The notes under the pieces: generated by a model
Told to the model about the DNA's origin: nothing
The model's database searches: none
Seen by the model: the letters and a program-made list of their open reading frames with translations, nothing else
Source of the DNA: an uncultured Bacilli bacterium
GTDB lineage: Bacteria; Bacillota_I; Bacilli_A; RF39; UBA660
NCBI GenBank assembly: GCA_947624565.1
Contig: CANQKX010000011.1
Span: 1-45,609 of the forward strand
DNA: 45,609 nt
Direction: 5' to 3'
In this document: positions 32,005 through 40,536 of the stretch, piece after piece
How positions within the stretch are numbered: position 1 is the stretch's first letter
How the letters are laid out: each line of letters opens with the position of its first letter
Program-made: the position numbers and the translations under genes

Positions 32005-33463
32005 AGAATTTAAAAGAAAAAATATTGAGTTATTGGAATTTAAACAATATTTAGAAAATATAAATTATAATAATTATTTAACCAAAAAAGAAATTAATAA
32101 TATATTTAGATATTTTAATAATAATTTAAAAAGCAAAAAGTATTCTGATGTAAAAAAAATACTTTACATTATAGATGATATAACAGATAATGTTAAAATC
32201 AAACTTAATGAATATGGTGATGATGAAATTATTCGTGATAGTTTAAACCATATTTTAAATCATATTAAATTATTAAAAGAGTTACTAGCAGTAAGATTAA
32301 ATTATGATTATAAATCTCTTGATATGACTATTAAGTTTGAATCTTTGATAAAAACAATTATTAATAAAGATAATATTAAAGATGTTGATAAAATAATTGC
32401 AATAATTTTTGACAATATTGAACTACTTAATTATCATGATCATAAGTATAGAACATTTAGTGTATTATTGTATGATGCTATAATAAATGCTAAAATTAAT
32501 AATCATGAAAAACTTATAGCTTATTATAGAGAAATAGTTAATTTTATTATAAATATTAAATCACTTAATATGGATAAAGAAAAAATTATGAGTGCTTTAG
32601 ATATAAAAGACTATGGTATTGTTGATAACTCTGCACTTGAAGAAAAAATAGCTAATTTGCATTATGATAGTAGAAGTGATAGATATTTATTAGAAGATGA
32701 TTTTATAATATCAATAGATAATAGCGATACAAAGAAAATAGATGATGCGTTATCGATAGAAAATACAAGATATGGAAGTTATATTTTAGGTATACATATA
32801 ACAGATGTGTATTCATTAGGTTTGTTTACAAATGAATTATTAAATATTCAAAGATCTTCAGAAAATATAAATAAAATAAAAGCATCTTTAGAAGAATTTC
32901 AAAAGAAGAATGCTATATCATTATTTGTTGAAATAACTAATAATGGATTAATAAGAGATTATAAGATACTTAAAACTAGAATAGAAGTTAATAGAAATCT
33001 TTTATATGGAGATGTCTCAAATATATTAAGTAGTAGTTGTACTAATCAAGAATTATCTAAAACATTAATTAATTTAGTTAATTTATATAATATTGTTGAC
33101 AATGATAAATTTCCAAAATATCCTAATATTTCTAATATTCCACATTTATTAGTCAATAAGTATATGTTATTATATGGATGTATAATCAGTGAATATTTTA
33201 TTGAAAATAATATACCAGGTATATATTTAGAAGGAAATAATAGGAAAAATTTATATACATTAGAAAAGTCTAATTATGAAACTGGTTTTTGTGATTTTGA
33301 TACATATTGTAAAACAACATCACCAATATATGATAATTCTTCATTATTATGTCAGTTAGTAATGCATAAATGTGTGTTTAATGAATCAAGTAATGAAGAA
33401 AAACAAGTATTAAAATATAATTTACAACCATATGTAAATGCATTAAATAGAAAACATAAATAG
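31967..33463 (+). CDS. Divergent RNB-domain (RNase II/R-like) protein
   Basis: The 498-residue frame has a helical N-terminal half of ~230 residues without the cold-shock domains of RNase R, then an RNB-like domain. ISIDNSDTKKIDDALSIE matches the metal-binding aspartate cluster (DPxDAxDxDDA) and GIHITDV follows it. The C-terminal landmark TSPIRRYxD is TSPIYDNSS here, so the arginines are gone and nuclease activity is doubtful. The gene lies between dnaI and the thrS leader, where Bacillus has ytxB-ytxC. The start at 31967 has no ribosome site; the real start is probably 31903 with a one-base frameshift at 31996-31999. Confidence 0.65.
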   Translation: MLKIYWVRVYPYKEFKRKNIELLEFKQYLENINYNNYLTKKEINNIFRYFNNNLKSKKYSDVKKILYIIDDITDNVKIKLNEYGDDEIIRDSLNHILNHIKLLKELLAVRLNYDYKSLDMTIKFESLIKTIINKDNIKDVDKIIAIIFDNIELLNYHDHKYRTFSVLLYDAIINAKINNHEKLIAYYREIVNFIINIKSLNMDKEKIMSALDIKDYGIVDNSALEEKIANLHYDSRSDRYLLEDDFIISIDNSDTKKIDDALSIENTRYGSYILGIHITDVYSLGLFTNELLNIQRSSENINKIKASLEEFQKKNAISLFVEITNNGLIRDYKILKTRIEVNRNLLYGDVSNILSSSCTNQELSKTLINLVNLYNIVDNDKFPKYPNISNIPHLLVNKYMLLYGCIISEYFIENNIPGIYLEGNNRKNLYTLEKSNYETGFCDFDTYCKTTSPIYDNSSLLCQLVMHKCVFNESSNEEKQVLKYNLQPYVNALNRKHK

Positions 33464-33467
33464 TTTA

Positions 33468-33496
33468 TTTACAATAATGTAAAAATATGATAATAT
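33468..33496 (+). promoter_or_regulatory. Promoter of the thrS T-box transcript
   Basis: TTTACA (33468-33473), 17 bases, TAATAT (33491-33496), with TGA before the -10. Confidence 0.65.
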
Positions 33497-33499
33497 TTA

Positions 33500-33699
33500 A
33501 TTGTAAATCAATTTAGAAGACATGATTATTTAATGCTACTTTATAGAGAGTTAGGAATTTGCTGGAATCCTAATAAGAAAGTTAAATAATTACTACTTCT
33601 TAAGAGGAGTTAATAACTCACGGGTAAAACCGTTATATTAATTAAGTAAAACAAAGGATGGTACCGTCATATGACTCCTTATTATGTACCGTCTTTTTA
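33500..33699 (+). promoter_or_regulatory. T-box riboswitch of thrS
   Basis: This leader senses uncharged tRNA-Thr and controls transcription of thrS. It contains a long Stem I region (AGAGAGTT, then GCTGGAATCC), a putative specifier ACT near 33592 (Thr codon), the T-box core AAAGGATGGTACCG (33653-33666), and a terminator in which GATGGTAC (33657-33664) pairs with GTACCGTC (33686-33693) before T5. T-box and terminator overlap as required for antitermination. The specifier position is my reading by eye. Confidence 0.88.
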
Positions 33700-33720
33700 T
33701 TATTAGAAAGGATAAATTAT

Positions 33721-35472
33721 ATGGAAAATATTAAAGAAAACGAGAAATTAAATGTTTTAAATCATAGCTGTGCACATTTACTTGCACATGCAGTTAAAAG
33801 ACTTTATCCAAATGCAAAATTTTGGGTAGGGCCTGTTATTGAAGAAGGGTTTTATTATGATATTGATTTAGGTGATGAAGTAATAAAGGAAGAAGATTTA
33901 CCTAAAATTGAAAAAGAAATGAAAAAAATATCAAAAAGTGATAAAAGAATAGTTAGACTTGAAATAACAAAACAAGAAGCACTTGATATGTTTAAAAATG
34001 ATTCTTATAAGATAGATTTAATAAATAATATGAGTGATGATGAAATAATTAGTGCATATAAACAAGATGATTTTGTTGATTTATGTAGAGGACCACATAT
34101 GCCTACAACTAAATCAATGAAATATTTTAAACTCTTAAAAGTATCAGGAGCATACTATAAAGGTGATTCAAAAAATAAAATGCTTCAAAGAATATATGGT
34201 ATATGTTTTGAAACAGAGGAAGATTTAAATAAACATTTACAATTATTAGAAGAAGCAAAGCAAAGAGATCATAGAAAAATAGGTAAAGATTTAGATATAT
34301 TTATGAATAGTGAACTAGTAGGTAAGGGACTTCCTTTATGGCTTCCAAATGGTGCGATGGTTAGAATGTTACTTGATAGATATATAACTGATAAGGAAAT
34401 AAGATTAGGATATAAACATGTATGTACACCTAGTTTAGGAAGTAAAAAATTATATGAAACAAGTGGACACTGGGATCATTATAAAGATGATATGTTTCCT
34501 GTTATGAAACTTGATGATGAAGAATATGTTTTAAGACCAATGAATTGTCCTCATCATATGATGATTTACAAAAATTCTCTTCATTCATATAAAGATTTAC
34601 CAATAAGACTTGCAGAAATAGCTAATGATTTTAGATATGAGGCATCAGGTGCAGTATGTGGAATAGAAAGGACTAGAGCATTTACTCAAAATGATTCACA
34701 TATATTTGCAAGAGTAGATCAAATAAAAGAAGAGTTTGAGGGTGTTGTTAAATTAATACTTGATATATATAAAGATTTTGGATTTAAAGATTATGAGTTT
34801 AGGTTATCATTAAGAGATAAAGATGATAAAGAAAAATACTTAGATGATGATGAAATGTGGGAAAAAGCAGAATCAGAACTTAGAAAAGTTTTAACAGAAC
34901 TTAATTTACCATTTTATGAAGCACAAGGAGAAGCAGCATTTTATGGACCTAAACTTGATGTACAAGTAAAATCTGCTATTGGTCATGATGTAACTTTATC
35001 AACATGCCAACTTGATTTTCTTCTTCCAGAAAGATTTGATTTAAGTTATATAGATAAAGATGGAAGTAAGAAAAGGCCAGTTGTTATACATAGAGCAATA
35101 CTTGGATCACTTGATAGATTTTTAGCATTTCTTCTAGAAGAAACAAAAGGTGCTCTTCCACTATGGCTTTCACCAGTTCAAGTAAACATTATTCCAGTTA
35201 ATAATGAATATCATTTAAGATATGCATGTGAAATAAAAAATATATTAAGAGAAAATGATATTAGAGTAGAGCTTGATGATAGAGAAGAAAAAGTAGCATA
35301 TAAATTAAGAGAATCTGTAACAAGAAAAATACCTATTACATTAATATTAGGTGATAAAGAAAAAGAAAATGGCAATATTTCTTATAGAAAGTATCATAGT
35401 GATGAAACAATTACTACAACAAAAGAAGATTTTATTGTATTATTAAAAAATGAAATAAAAAATTATAAATAA
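33721..35472 (+). CDS. thrS: Threonyl-tRNA synthetase, without TGS domain
   Basis: It charges tRNA-Thr. The 583 residues begin almost at once with the editing domain (LNHSCAHLLAHA, the HxxxH motif), so the usual ~60-residue N-terminal TGS domain is missing. The class II catalytic core has motif 2 IANDFRYEASG...GIERTRAFTQ, the zinc-site PMNCPHH, and motif 3 PVVIHRAILGSLDRF. The anticodon-binding domain is complete. ATG 33721 has AAAGG upstream; an earlier in-frame GTG at 33661 lies inside the T-box terminator. Controlled by the T-box. Confidence 0.96.
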   Translation: MENIKENEKLNVLNHSCAHLLAHAVKRLYPNAKFWVGPVIEEGFYYDIDLGDEVIKEEDLPKIEKEMKKISKSDKRIVRLEITKQEALDMFKNDSYKIDLINNMSDDEIISAYKQDDFVDLCRGPHMPTTKSMKYFKLLKVSGAYYKGDSKNKMLQRIYGICFETEEDLNKHLQLLEEAKQRDHRKIGKDLDIFMNSELVGKGLPLWLPNGAMVRMLLDRYITDKEIRLGYKHVCTPSLGSKKLYETSGHWDHYKDDMFPVMKLDDEEYVLRPMNCPHHMMIYKNSLHSYKDLPIRLAEIANDFRYEASGAVCGIERTRAFTQNDSHIFARVDQIKEEFEGVVKLILDIYKDFGFKDYEFRLSLRDKDDKEKYLDDDEMWEKAESELRKVLTELNLPFYEAQGEAAFYGPKLDVQVKSAIGHDVTLSTCQLDFLLPERFDLSYIDKDGSKKRPVVIHRAILGSLDRFLAFLLEETKGALPLWLSPVQVNIIPVNNEYHLRYACEIKNILRENDIRVELDDREEKVAYKLRESVTRKIPITLILGDKEKENGNISYRKYHSDETITTTKEDFIVLLKNEIKNYK

Positions 35473-35483
35473 TAAAGGAAAAG

Positions 35484-35517
35484 CCTTCTAAAAAAGATAA
35501 TATATATTTTAGGAGGT
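35484..35517 (+). promoter_or_regulatory. Ribosome-site hairpin before the ORF6N gene (copy 2 of the 34-nt element)
   Basis: CCTTCTAAAA (35484-35493) pairs with TTTTAGGAGG (35507-35516). It is base-for-base the same 34 bases as at 10427-10460. Here TTTTT follows, so it may double as the thrS terminator while its right arm is the ribosome site of the next gene. Confidence 0.65.
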
Positions 35518-35523
35518 TTTTCT

Positions 35524-36366
35524 ATGCAAGAAAATATACAAATAGAAAATATGATATATGAAATAAGAGGGAAACAGGTAATGCTAGATTTCAACTTGGC
35601 TAAATTATATCAAGTAGAAACTAAAAGAATAAACGAAGCTGTAAAAAATAATGTAGATAAGTTTCCAGAAAGATTTTGCTTTAGAATTAGTGATTATGAA
35701 TATATGGCTTTGAAGTCGAATTTTTCGACTTCAAAAGGTGGTTCTAGAAAAGGTCATAATGTTTTTACAGAACAAGGAGTAGCAATGCTTGCAACTATAC
35801 TCAAATCATCAATAGCAACAAAAATTAGTATTGCAATAATGGATGCTTTTGTAAGTTTAAGAAAATATATATCAAGTAATTTAATAGAACAAAAATATAT
35901 AAATAATTTAGTTATAAAACATGATAATGATATTAAGTTAATACAGGATACTTTTGATAAATTTAAACCTAAAGTAAATGAAATATATTATAATGGACAA
36001 ATATATGATGCATATTCAAAAATAATAGAAATAATGAGTCAATCAGAAAAAGAAATTATAATAATAGATAATTATGCAGATAAAAGTGTACTTGATATGA
36101 TATCTAAAATAGAAGCAGAAGTAATATTAATAACTAAAAAAAATAATCTATTAAGTAAAATAGATATAGAAAAATATAATAAACAATATAATAATTTAAA
36201 AATAAAATATGATAGTAGATTTCATGATAAATATATATTAATAGATAAAATAAAATTATATCATTTAGGATCATCAATAAATTATGCAGAAAGTAAAATA
36301 TTTTCAATAAATATTATTGAAGATAAATTTATTATTAGTTCTTTGATAGACAAAATAAAAAAGTAA
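35524..36366 (+). CDS. ORF6N-domain protein with phospholipase-D-like C-terminal half
   Basis: The 280 residues start with an ORF6N domain (VMLDFNLAKLYQVETKRINEA ... FTEQGVAMLATIL, about residues 10-105), a DNA-binding domain of phage antirepressors that is common on mobile DNA. A linker follows, then residues ~150-280 with IIIIDNYAD and HDKYILID. HDKYILID fits the HxKxxxxD catalytic motif of the PLD/HKD superfamily. Only one HKD motif is seen, so dimers would be needed, as in some nucleases. The gene stands alone, with no other phage genes. Roles in phage defence or regulation are possible. Confidence 0.75.
   Translation: MQENIQIENMIYEIRGKQVMLDFNLAKLYQVETKRINEAVKNNVDKFPERFCFRISDYEYMALKSNFSTSKGGSRKGHNVFTEQGVAMLATILKSSIATKISIAIMDAFVSLRKYISSNLIEQKYINNLVIKHDNDIKLIQDTFDKFKPKVNEIYYNGQIYDAYSKIIEIMSQSEKEIIIIDNYADKSVLDMISKIEAEVILITKKNNLLSKIDIEKYNKQYNNLKIKYDSRFHDKYILIDKIKLYHLGSSINYAESKIFSINIIEDKFIISSLIDKIKK
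35709..35735. repeat. 12-bp perfect inverted repeat inside the ORF6N gene
   Basis: TTTGAAGTCGAA (35709-35720) and TTCGACTTCAAA (35724-35735) with a 3-base loop. It encodes the ALKSNFSTSK segment of the ORF6N domain. It could fold strongly in RNA or form a binding site in DNA. Confidence 0.9.
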
Positions 36367-36380
36367 CGATGTTGTTACTT
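36355..36380 (-). terminator. Terminator of rpmB
   Basis: On the minus strand, AAGTAAC pairs with GTTACTT around a 6-base loop, followed by a T run formed by the A6 before 36361. It also closes the ORF6N gene on the plus strand, less well. Confidence 0.7.
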
Positions 36381-36383
36381 TAA

Positions 36384-36557
36384 TTATTTACTTGTTAATT
36401 TTCTAAGTATTCTAGCTTCTCTTGCAGTTGTTTTAAATTTAATTCCATTTATAGTTACATATTGGAAATTTAATTTTTGTTTTTTATTAGTTCTATTATG
36501 AGCATGAGATACATTTTTAGCTGAATTTGGGCTTTTACTAGTTATTTTCTTTGACAT
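36384..36557 (-). CDS. rpmB: Ribosomal protein L28
   Basis: This is a large-subunit ribosomal protein. The 56-residue basic protein has the family core: SKSPNSAKNVSHAHNRTNKK, then a C-terminal TTAREARILRKL. The length is a little under the usual 60-63. ATG 36557 has GAAGGAGG at the proper distance; an in-frame TTG at 36575 overlaps it and is not the start. No zinc-binding cysteines, so it is the C-minus form. It is divergent from dnaE. Confidence 0.82.
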   Translation of the reverse strand: MSKKITSKSPNSAKNVSHAHNRTNKKQKLNFQYVTINGIKFKTTAREARILRKLTSK

Positions 36558-36626
36558 TATATATTCCTCCTTCAAAAACTTCTTGCTTTATAACTTTAAC
36601 ATATTATTTGTTTTAAGTCAATTATA

Positions 36627-36655
36627 TTGTAATAATTTTGTATTTTGTGTAAAAT
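36627..36655 (+). promoter_or_regulatory. Promoter of dnaE
   Basis: TTGTAA (36627-36632), 17 bases, TAAAAT (36650-36655). On the opposite strand TTGACT (complement of 36616-36621) and TAAAGT 17 bases on may serve rpmB. Confidence 0.6.
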
Positions 36656-36675
36656 ATTATATAAGGAGATTTACT

Positions 36676-39573
36676 ATGAATTATATACCATTAAAAGTAA
36701 AAACAAATTATTCTTTACTTACTAGTTTAATAACAATTGATAAATTAATAGAAAAATGTAAACTTATGAATATTAATTCAATTGCTATATGTGATGATAA
36801 TATGTATGGTGTAATGGAGTTTTATAAAGAATGTAAAAAAAATAATATAAAACCTATAGTTGGTTTAGAGATAAATATTGATAATAAAAGTATTTTCCTA
36901 TACGCAAAAAATTATACAGGTTATCAAAATCTATGTTTTATATGTAGTAATGAAAAAAGTTTTGAACTTCTAAAAGAAAATAATAATGGTTTAATTATAA
37001 TAGTACCTTATAAATCAATAGATATATATGAAAAATTAGAAAATATATTTGAAGACATTTATGTATCTTATGAATCAGTTGAAGAAAGAAATAATATAAA
37101 AAATAAAAAATGTGTGTTTGTAAATGAAATAAGATGTTTAGATAAAGAAGATAGAGAATATTTAAAATATCTTTATATGATTAAAGATGCTAAAAAAATA
37201 AGTGATAAAGTAGAATATAATTTTGAAGAAAATAATTATTTTATTGATAATGTAGATGATTATATAAATAAAGCAGATATAATAAACTATAAAGTTATTA
37301 ATGAAATGTGCAATTTAACTATTGAAACAAAAAAAGATTTATTACCAAAATATAATTATGATGAAAATTTTGATGAATTTCAATATTTATCAAAATTATG
37401 TAAAAAAGGTTTATTAAAAAGATTTAATAATAAAGTCCCTATTAAATATGCAGATAGATTAATGTATGAATTAGATATAATTAATAAAATGGGATTTTGT
37501 AATTATTTTCTTGTTGTATGGGATTTTATAAAATATTCTAAGCAAAATAATATATTAGTTGGTCCAGGAAGAGGTAGTGCCGCAGGATCTTTGGTAAGTT
37601 ATTCATTAGGTATTACTGATATAGATCCAATCAAGTATGATTTATATTTTGAAAGATTTTTAAATCCTCAAAGAGTAACAATGCCCGATATTGATATAGA
37701 TTTTGATTCATCTAAAAGACTAGATGTAATACATTATGTTATTTCAAGATATGGAATGAAAAATGTTGCTCAAATTATTACATTTTCAACATTAAAATCT
37801 AAACAAGTATTAAGAGATGTGGCAAGAATATTTGATTTAGATTCAAAAAAGACTGATGATTTTATTAAATTAATAGATTCAAGTTTATCTTTAATAGAAA
37901 ATAAAAAAAATAAACTAGTATCAGAAGAATTATCAAAAGATATATTACTTTCAAGAATATATGATGTATCAATGCATTTAGAAAATTTAAAAAGACAAAC
38001 ATCTATACATGCAGCAGGTGTAATAATATCTAGTAAAAATTTAGATAGATATATTCCTATATCAAAAATAAGTGATAATGAATATATAACTGGGTATACA
38101 ATGAACTATTTAGAAGAACTTGGATTATTAAAAATGGACTTTCTTGCAATAGATAATTTAACTTTAATTAGTCAGTTACTTTCAGAAATAAAAGAAGTAG
38201 ATTTTTCAAACATACCACTTGATGATAAATTAACTATTGATTTATTTAAGAAAATTAATACTGATGGGATATTTCAATTTGAATCAAGTGGAATGAAAAA
38301 TGTTTTAAGGAAATTTAATGTATCTAATTTTAATGATTTAGTTGCGGCAATTGCTCTTTTTAGACCAGGACCTATGGATAATATAGATTCTTATGTTAAA
38401 AGAAAAGAAGGAAAAGAAAAAATAGATTATATACATGAAAGTTTAAAACCAGTACTTGAAAGCACATATGGAATAATTATTTATCAAGAACAAATAATGC
38501 AAATAGCAAACATTATGGCTGGATATACTCTTGGAGAAGCAGATATTTTAAGACGCGCAATGGGTAAAAAAAATCATGAGATAATGATTAATGAAAAAGA
38601 AAAATTTATTACAAGAAGTATAAATAATGGTTACAATAAAGAACTAAGTAATAAAGTATTTGATTTAATATATAAATTTGCAGATTTTGGTTTTAATAAA
38701 TCACATTCTGTTGGATATGCTGTATTAGCATTTAAAATGGCTTATTTAAAAGCTCATTATCCAAATTATTTTTTAAGTCATTTACTTACTATGGTTATAG
38801 GTAGTGATGTAAAAACAAGGCAATATATAAACGAATGTAAAGTGCAAAACATTAATGTTCTAAAACCATGTATAAATAAAAGTGATTGTTTTTATAAAAC
38901 AGAAAATGATGGTATAAGATTTTCACTTGAAGCAATACATAATGTAGGTCATTTAGCGTGTGTACAAATAATTAATGAAAGAAAAAAGGGTGAATATAAA
39001 GACTTTTTTGATTTCATGAAAAGGTGTTATGGCAAAAGTGTAAATAAAAAAACAATAGAGAGTTTAATTTATGCTGGATGCTTTGACTTATTTGGATATA
39101 ATCATAATACATTAATTAATAGTATAGAAATAGGAATTAATTATTGTGATTTAGTTAAAGATTTAGATGAATCTTTAATTAATAAACCAGAATTACAAGT
39201 GTTAGATGAATTTGATAATTCTATTTTAATAAAACAAGAATATGAAACTTTTGGATTTTATTTAAGTTATCATCCTGTTCAAAATAAAAGAAAGAATGAT
39301 ATAAATACAACAGATATAAAAAATTATTTTAATAAAAATATAGATATATATCTACTTATAGATAATATAAGAGTTATTAAAACAAAAGATAATGAAAAAA
39401 TGGCATTTATAACCGCAAGTGATGAATATGGTGAAATTGATGTTGTTATGTTTCCAAAGACTTATGAAAAATATTATAATTTAACTAGAGGAGAAGTAGT
39501 TTTAATAACTGCTAAAGTTGAAAAAAGGATAAATCAATATCAACTTGTTGTATATAGTATTAAAAGATTTTAA
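36676..39573 (+). CDS. dnaE: DNA polymerase III alpha subunit, DnaE type
   Basis: This replicative polymerase extends primers, mainly on the lagging strand in bacteria that also have PolC. The 965 residues have an N-terminal PHP domain whose metal-binding His residues are lost (LKVKTNYSLLTS, ICDDNMYG), so no PHP proofreading. The palm motifs GPGRGSAAGSLVSY and MPDIDIDFD carry the catalytic aspartates, followed by a helix-hairpin-helix region and a C-terminal OB fold (AFITASDEYGEIDVVMFP). It is shorter than Bacillus DnaE (about 1115). ATG 36676 has AAGGAG; a longer frame upstream has no ribosome site. Confidence 0.95.
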   Translation: MNYIPLKVKTNYSLLTSLITIDKLIEKCKLMNINSIAICDDNMYGVMEFYKECKKNNIKPIVGLEINIDNKSIFLYAKNYTGYQNLCFICSNEKSFELLKENNNGLIIIVPYKSIDIYEKLENIFEDIYVSYESVEERNNIKNKKCVFVNEIRCLDKEDREYLKYLYMIKDAKKISDKVEYNFEENNYFIDNVDDYINKADIINYKVINEMCNLTIETKKDLLPKYNYDENFDEFQYLSKLCKKGLLKRFNNKVPIKYADRLMYELDIINKMGFCNYFLVVWDFIKYSKQNNILVGPGRGSAAGSLVSYSLGITDIDPIKYDLYFERFLNPQRVTMPDIDIDFDSSKRLDVIHYVISRYGMKNVAQIITFSTLKSKQVLRDVARIFDLDSKKTDDFIKLIDSSLSLIENKKNKLVSEELSKDILLSRIYDVSMHLENLKRQTSIHAAGVIISSKNLDRYIPISKISDNEYITGYTMNYLEELGLLKMDFLAIDNLTLISQLLSEIKEVDFSNIPLDDKLTIDLFKKINTDGIFQFESSGMKNVLRKFNVSNFNDLVAAIALFRPGPMDNIDSYVKRKEGKEKIDYIHESLKPVLESTYGIIIYQEQIMQIANIMAGYTLGEADILRRAMGKKNHEIMINEKEKFITRSINNGYNKELSNKVFDLIYKFADFGFNKSHSVGYAVLAFKMAYLKAHYPNYFLSHLLTMVIGSDVKTRQYINECKVQNINVLKPCINKSDCFYKTENDGIRFSLEAIHNVGHLACVQIINERKKGEYKDFFDFMKRCYGKSVNKKTIESLIYAGCFDLFGYNHNTLINSIEIGINYCDLVKDLDESLINKPELQVLDEFDNSILIKQEYETFGFYLSYHPVQNKRKNDINTTDIKNYFNKNIDIYLLIDNIRVIKTKDNEKMAFITASDEYGEIDVVMFPKTYEKYYNLTRGEVVLITAKVEKRINQYQLVVYSIKRF

Positions 39574-39653
39574 ATGTAAAAATATTGTATACTTTATGTA
39601 AGAATATTGATAATAATCATTAATTTTTATATTATTAATAATAGGTGAGTTAT

Positions 39654-40442
39654 ATGAAAAAAGAAAAAGGATTTACTTTAATAGAACTTTTAGCGGTCAT
39701 AGTAATACTAGCGATAATAATGGTAATTGCTGTGCCACAAATATTAAATATTATTGAAAAATCAAAACAAACTGCTGCATTAGAGTCTGCAAAATTATAT
39801 ATAAAATCAGTTAATCAACAAATTGCTTTTAATAATATTGATTCTAATAAATATCCTTTTGTAAGTGAAAGTGCGGATAATACTTATGATGTACAAGAAA
39901 TAAATAAATATGTAAATGTGAAAGGAGATAAACCATCATCTGGTACGATAGTAATACAAGATTCAAAAGTTACTACTGCAGAATCATTAATTGTTGGTGA
40001 TTATGAAATTTCATATAAAAATAATGATTATGAAATAAAATCTAATAATCAAAGTACATTAGTTTTGTATTCTAATGGTAAAATAAATGAAAAATATGGA
40101 ATAGAAAGAGTTCATTCATCATTTACAGTTACATTTGAAGATAATTATATACATACATATAATTGCGGAATAAAAGTAAGTAAACCAGTAGATTTAACTA
40201 ATTATTCAAAAGTAAAATTTTTAATAAATGGAATAAGTGGTAGCGGATATTCTAACTTTTTTGTAAGCAAAACCGTTGATGTTGATTCAAGTAATCATGA
40301 ACGTATATTCAAACAATCATCTTATGAAGAACAAAAGATAATTGAATTAGATGTTTCACAGTTAAAAGGAGAATATTATATATATCAAAATTGTTATATA
40401 TCATCAGGTGTAGATATCTATAAAATATGGTTAGAAGAATAG
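39654..40442 (+). CDS. Type IV pilin-like (pseudopilin) protein
   Basis: The 262-residue protein has the prepilin signature KEKGFTLIELLAVIVILAI, with cleavage expected after Gly and Glu at position 5 of the mature form. A hydrophobic helix follows, then a ~220-residue extracellular part with a beta-rich C-terminal region. The N-terminus is ComGC/major-pilin like, but the length is much greater than ComGC (about 100). It stands alone, not in a comG operon. It could be a minor pilin, a surface fibre, or a competence pilus component used with ComEA/ComEC. AGGTGAG is before ATG 39654. Confidence 0.8.
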   Translation: MKKEKGFTLIELLAVIVILAIIMVIAVPQILNIIEKSKQTAALESAKLYIKSVNQQIAFNNIDSNKYPFVSESADNTYDVQEINKYVNVKGDKPSSGTIVIQDSKVTTAESLIVGDYEISYKNNDYEIKSNNQSTLVLYSNGKINEKYGIERVHSSFTVTFEDNYIHTYNCGIKVSKPVDLTNYSKVKFLINGISGSGYSNFFVSKTVDVDSSNHERIFKQSSYEEQKIIELDVSQLKGEYYIYQNCYISSGVDIYKIWLEE

Positions 40443-40470
40443 AAATTTGTAAAAATTTCTTTTTCTTTTT
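40441..40470 (+). terminator. Terminator after the pseudopilin gene
   Basis: AGAAATTT (40441-40448) pairs with AAATTTCT (40453-40460), followed by T residues. Confidence 0.8.
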
Positions 40471-40536
40471 GTAAAGCAAACAAATATTTATTTAATTCAA
40501 AAAAAATATATTGTATAATTAAAGTAGGTGAAGTAT

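Noticed and set aside
33661-33720. N-terminal extension of ThrS starting in the leader
   Set aside because: It would be translated from the T-box terminator and has no ribosome site or similarity to TGS; the ATG at 33721 has AAAGG.
35524-36366. Prophage remnant
   Set aside because: ORF6N is the only phage-like gene; neighbours are thrS, rpmB and dnaE.
36583-36675. 31-residue N-terminal extension of DnaE
   Set aside because: Covers the promoter region; the PHP domain begins right after ATG 36676, which has a good ribosome site.
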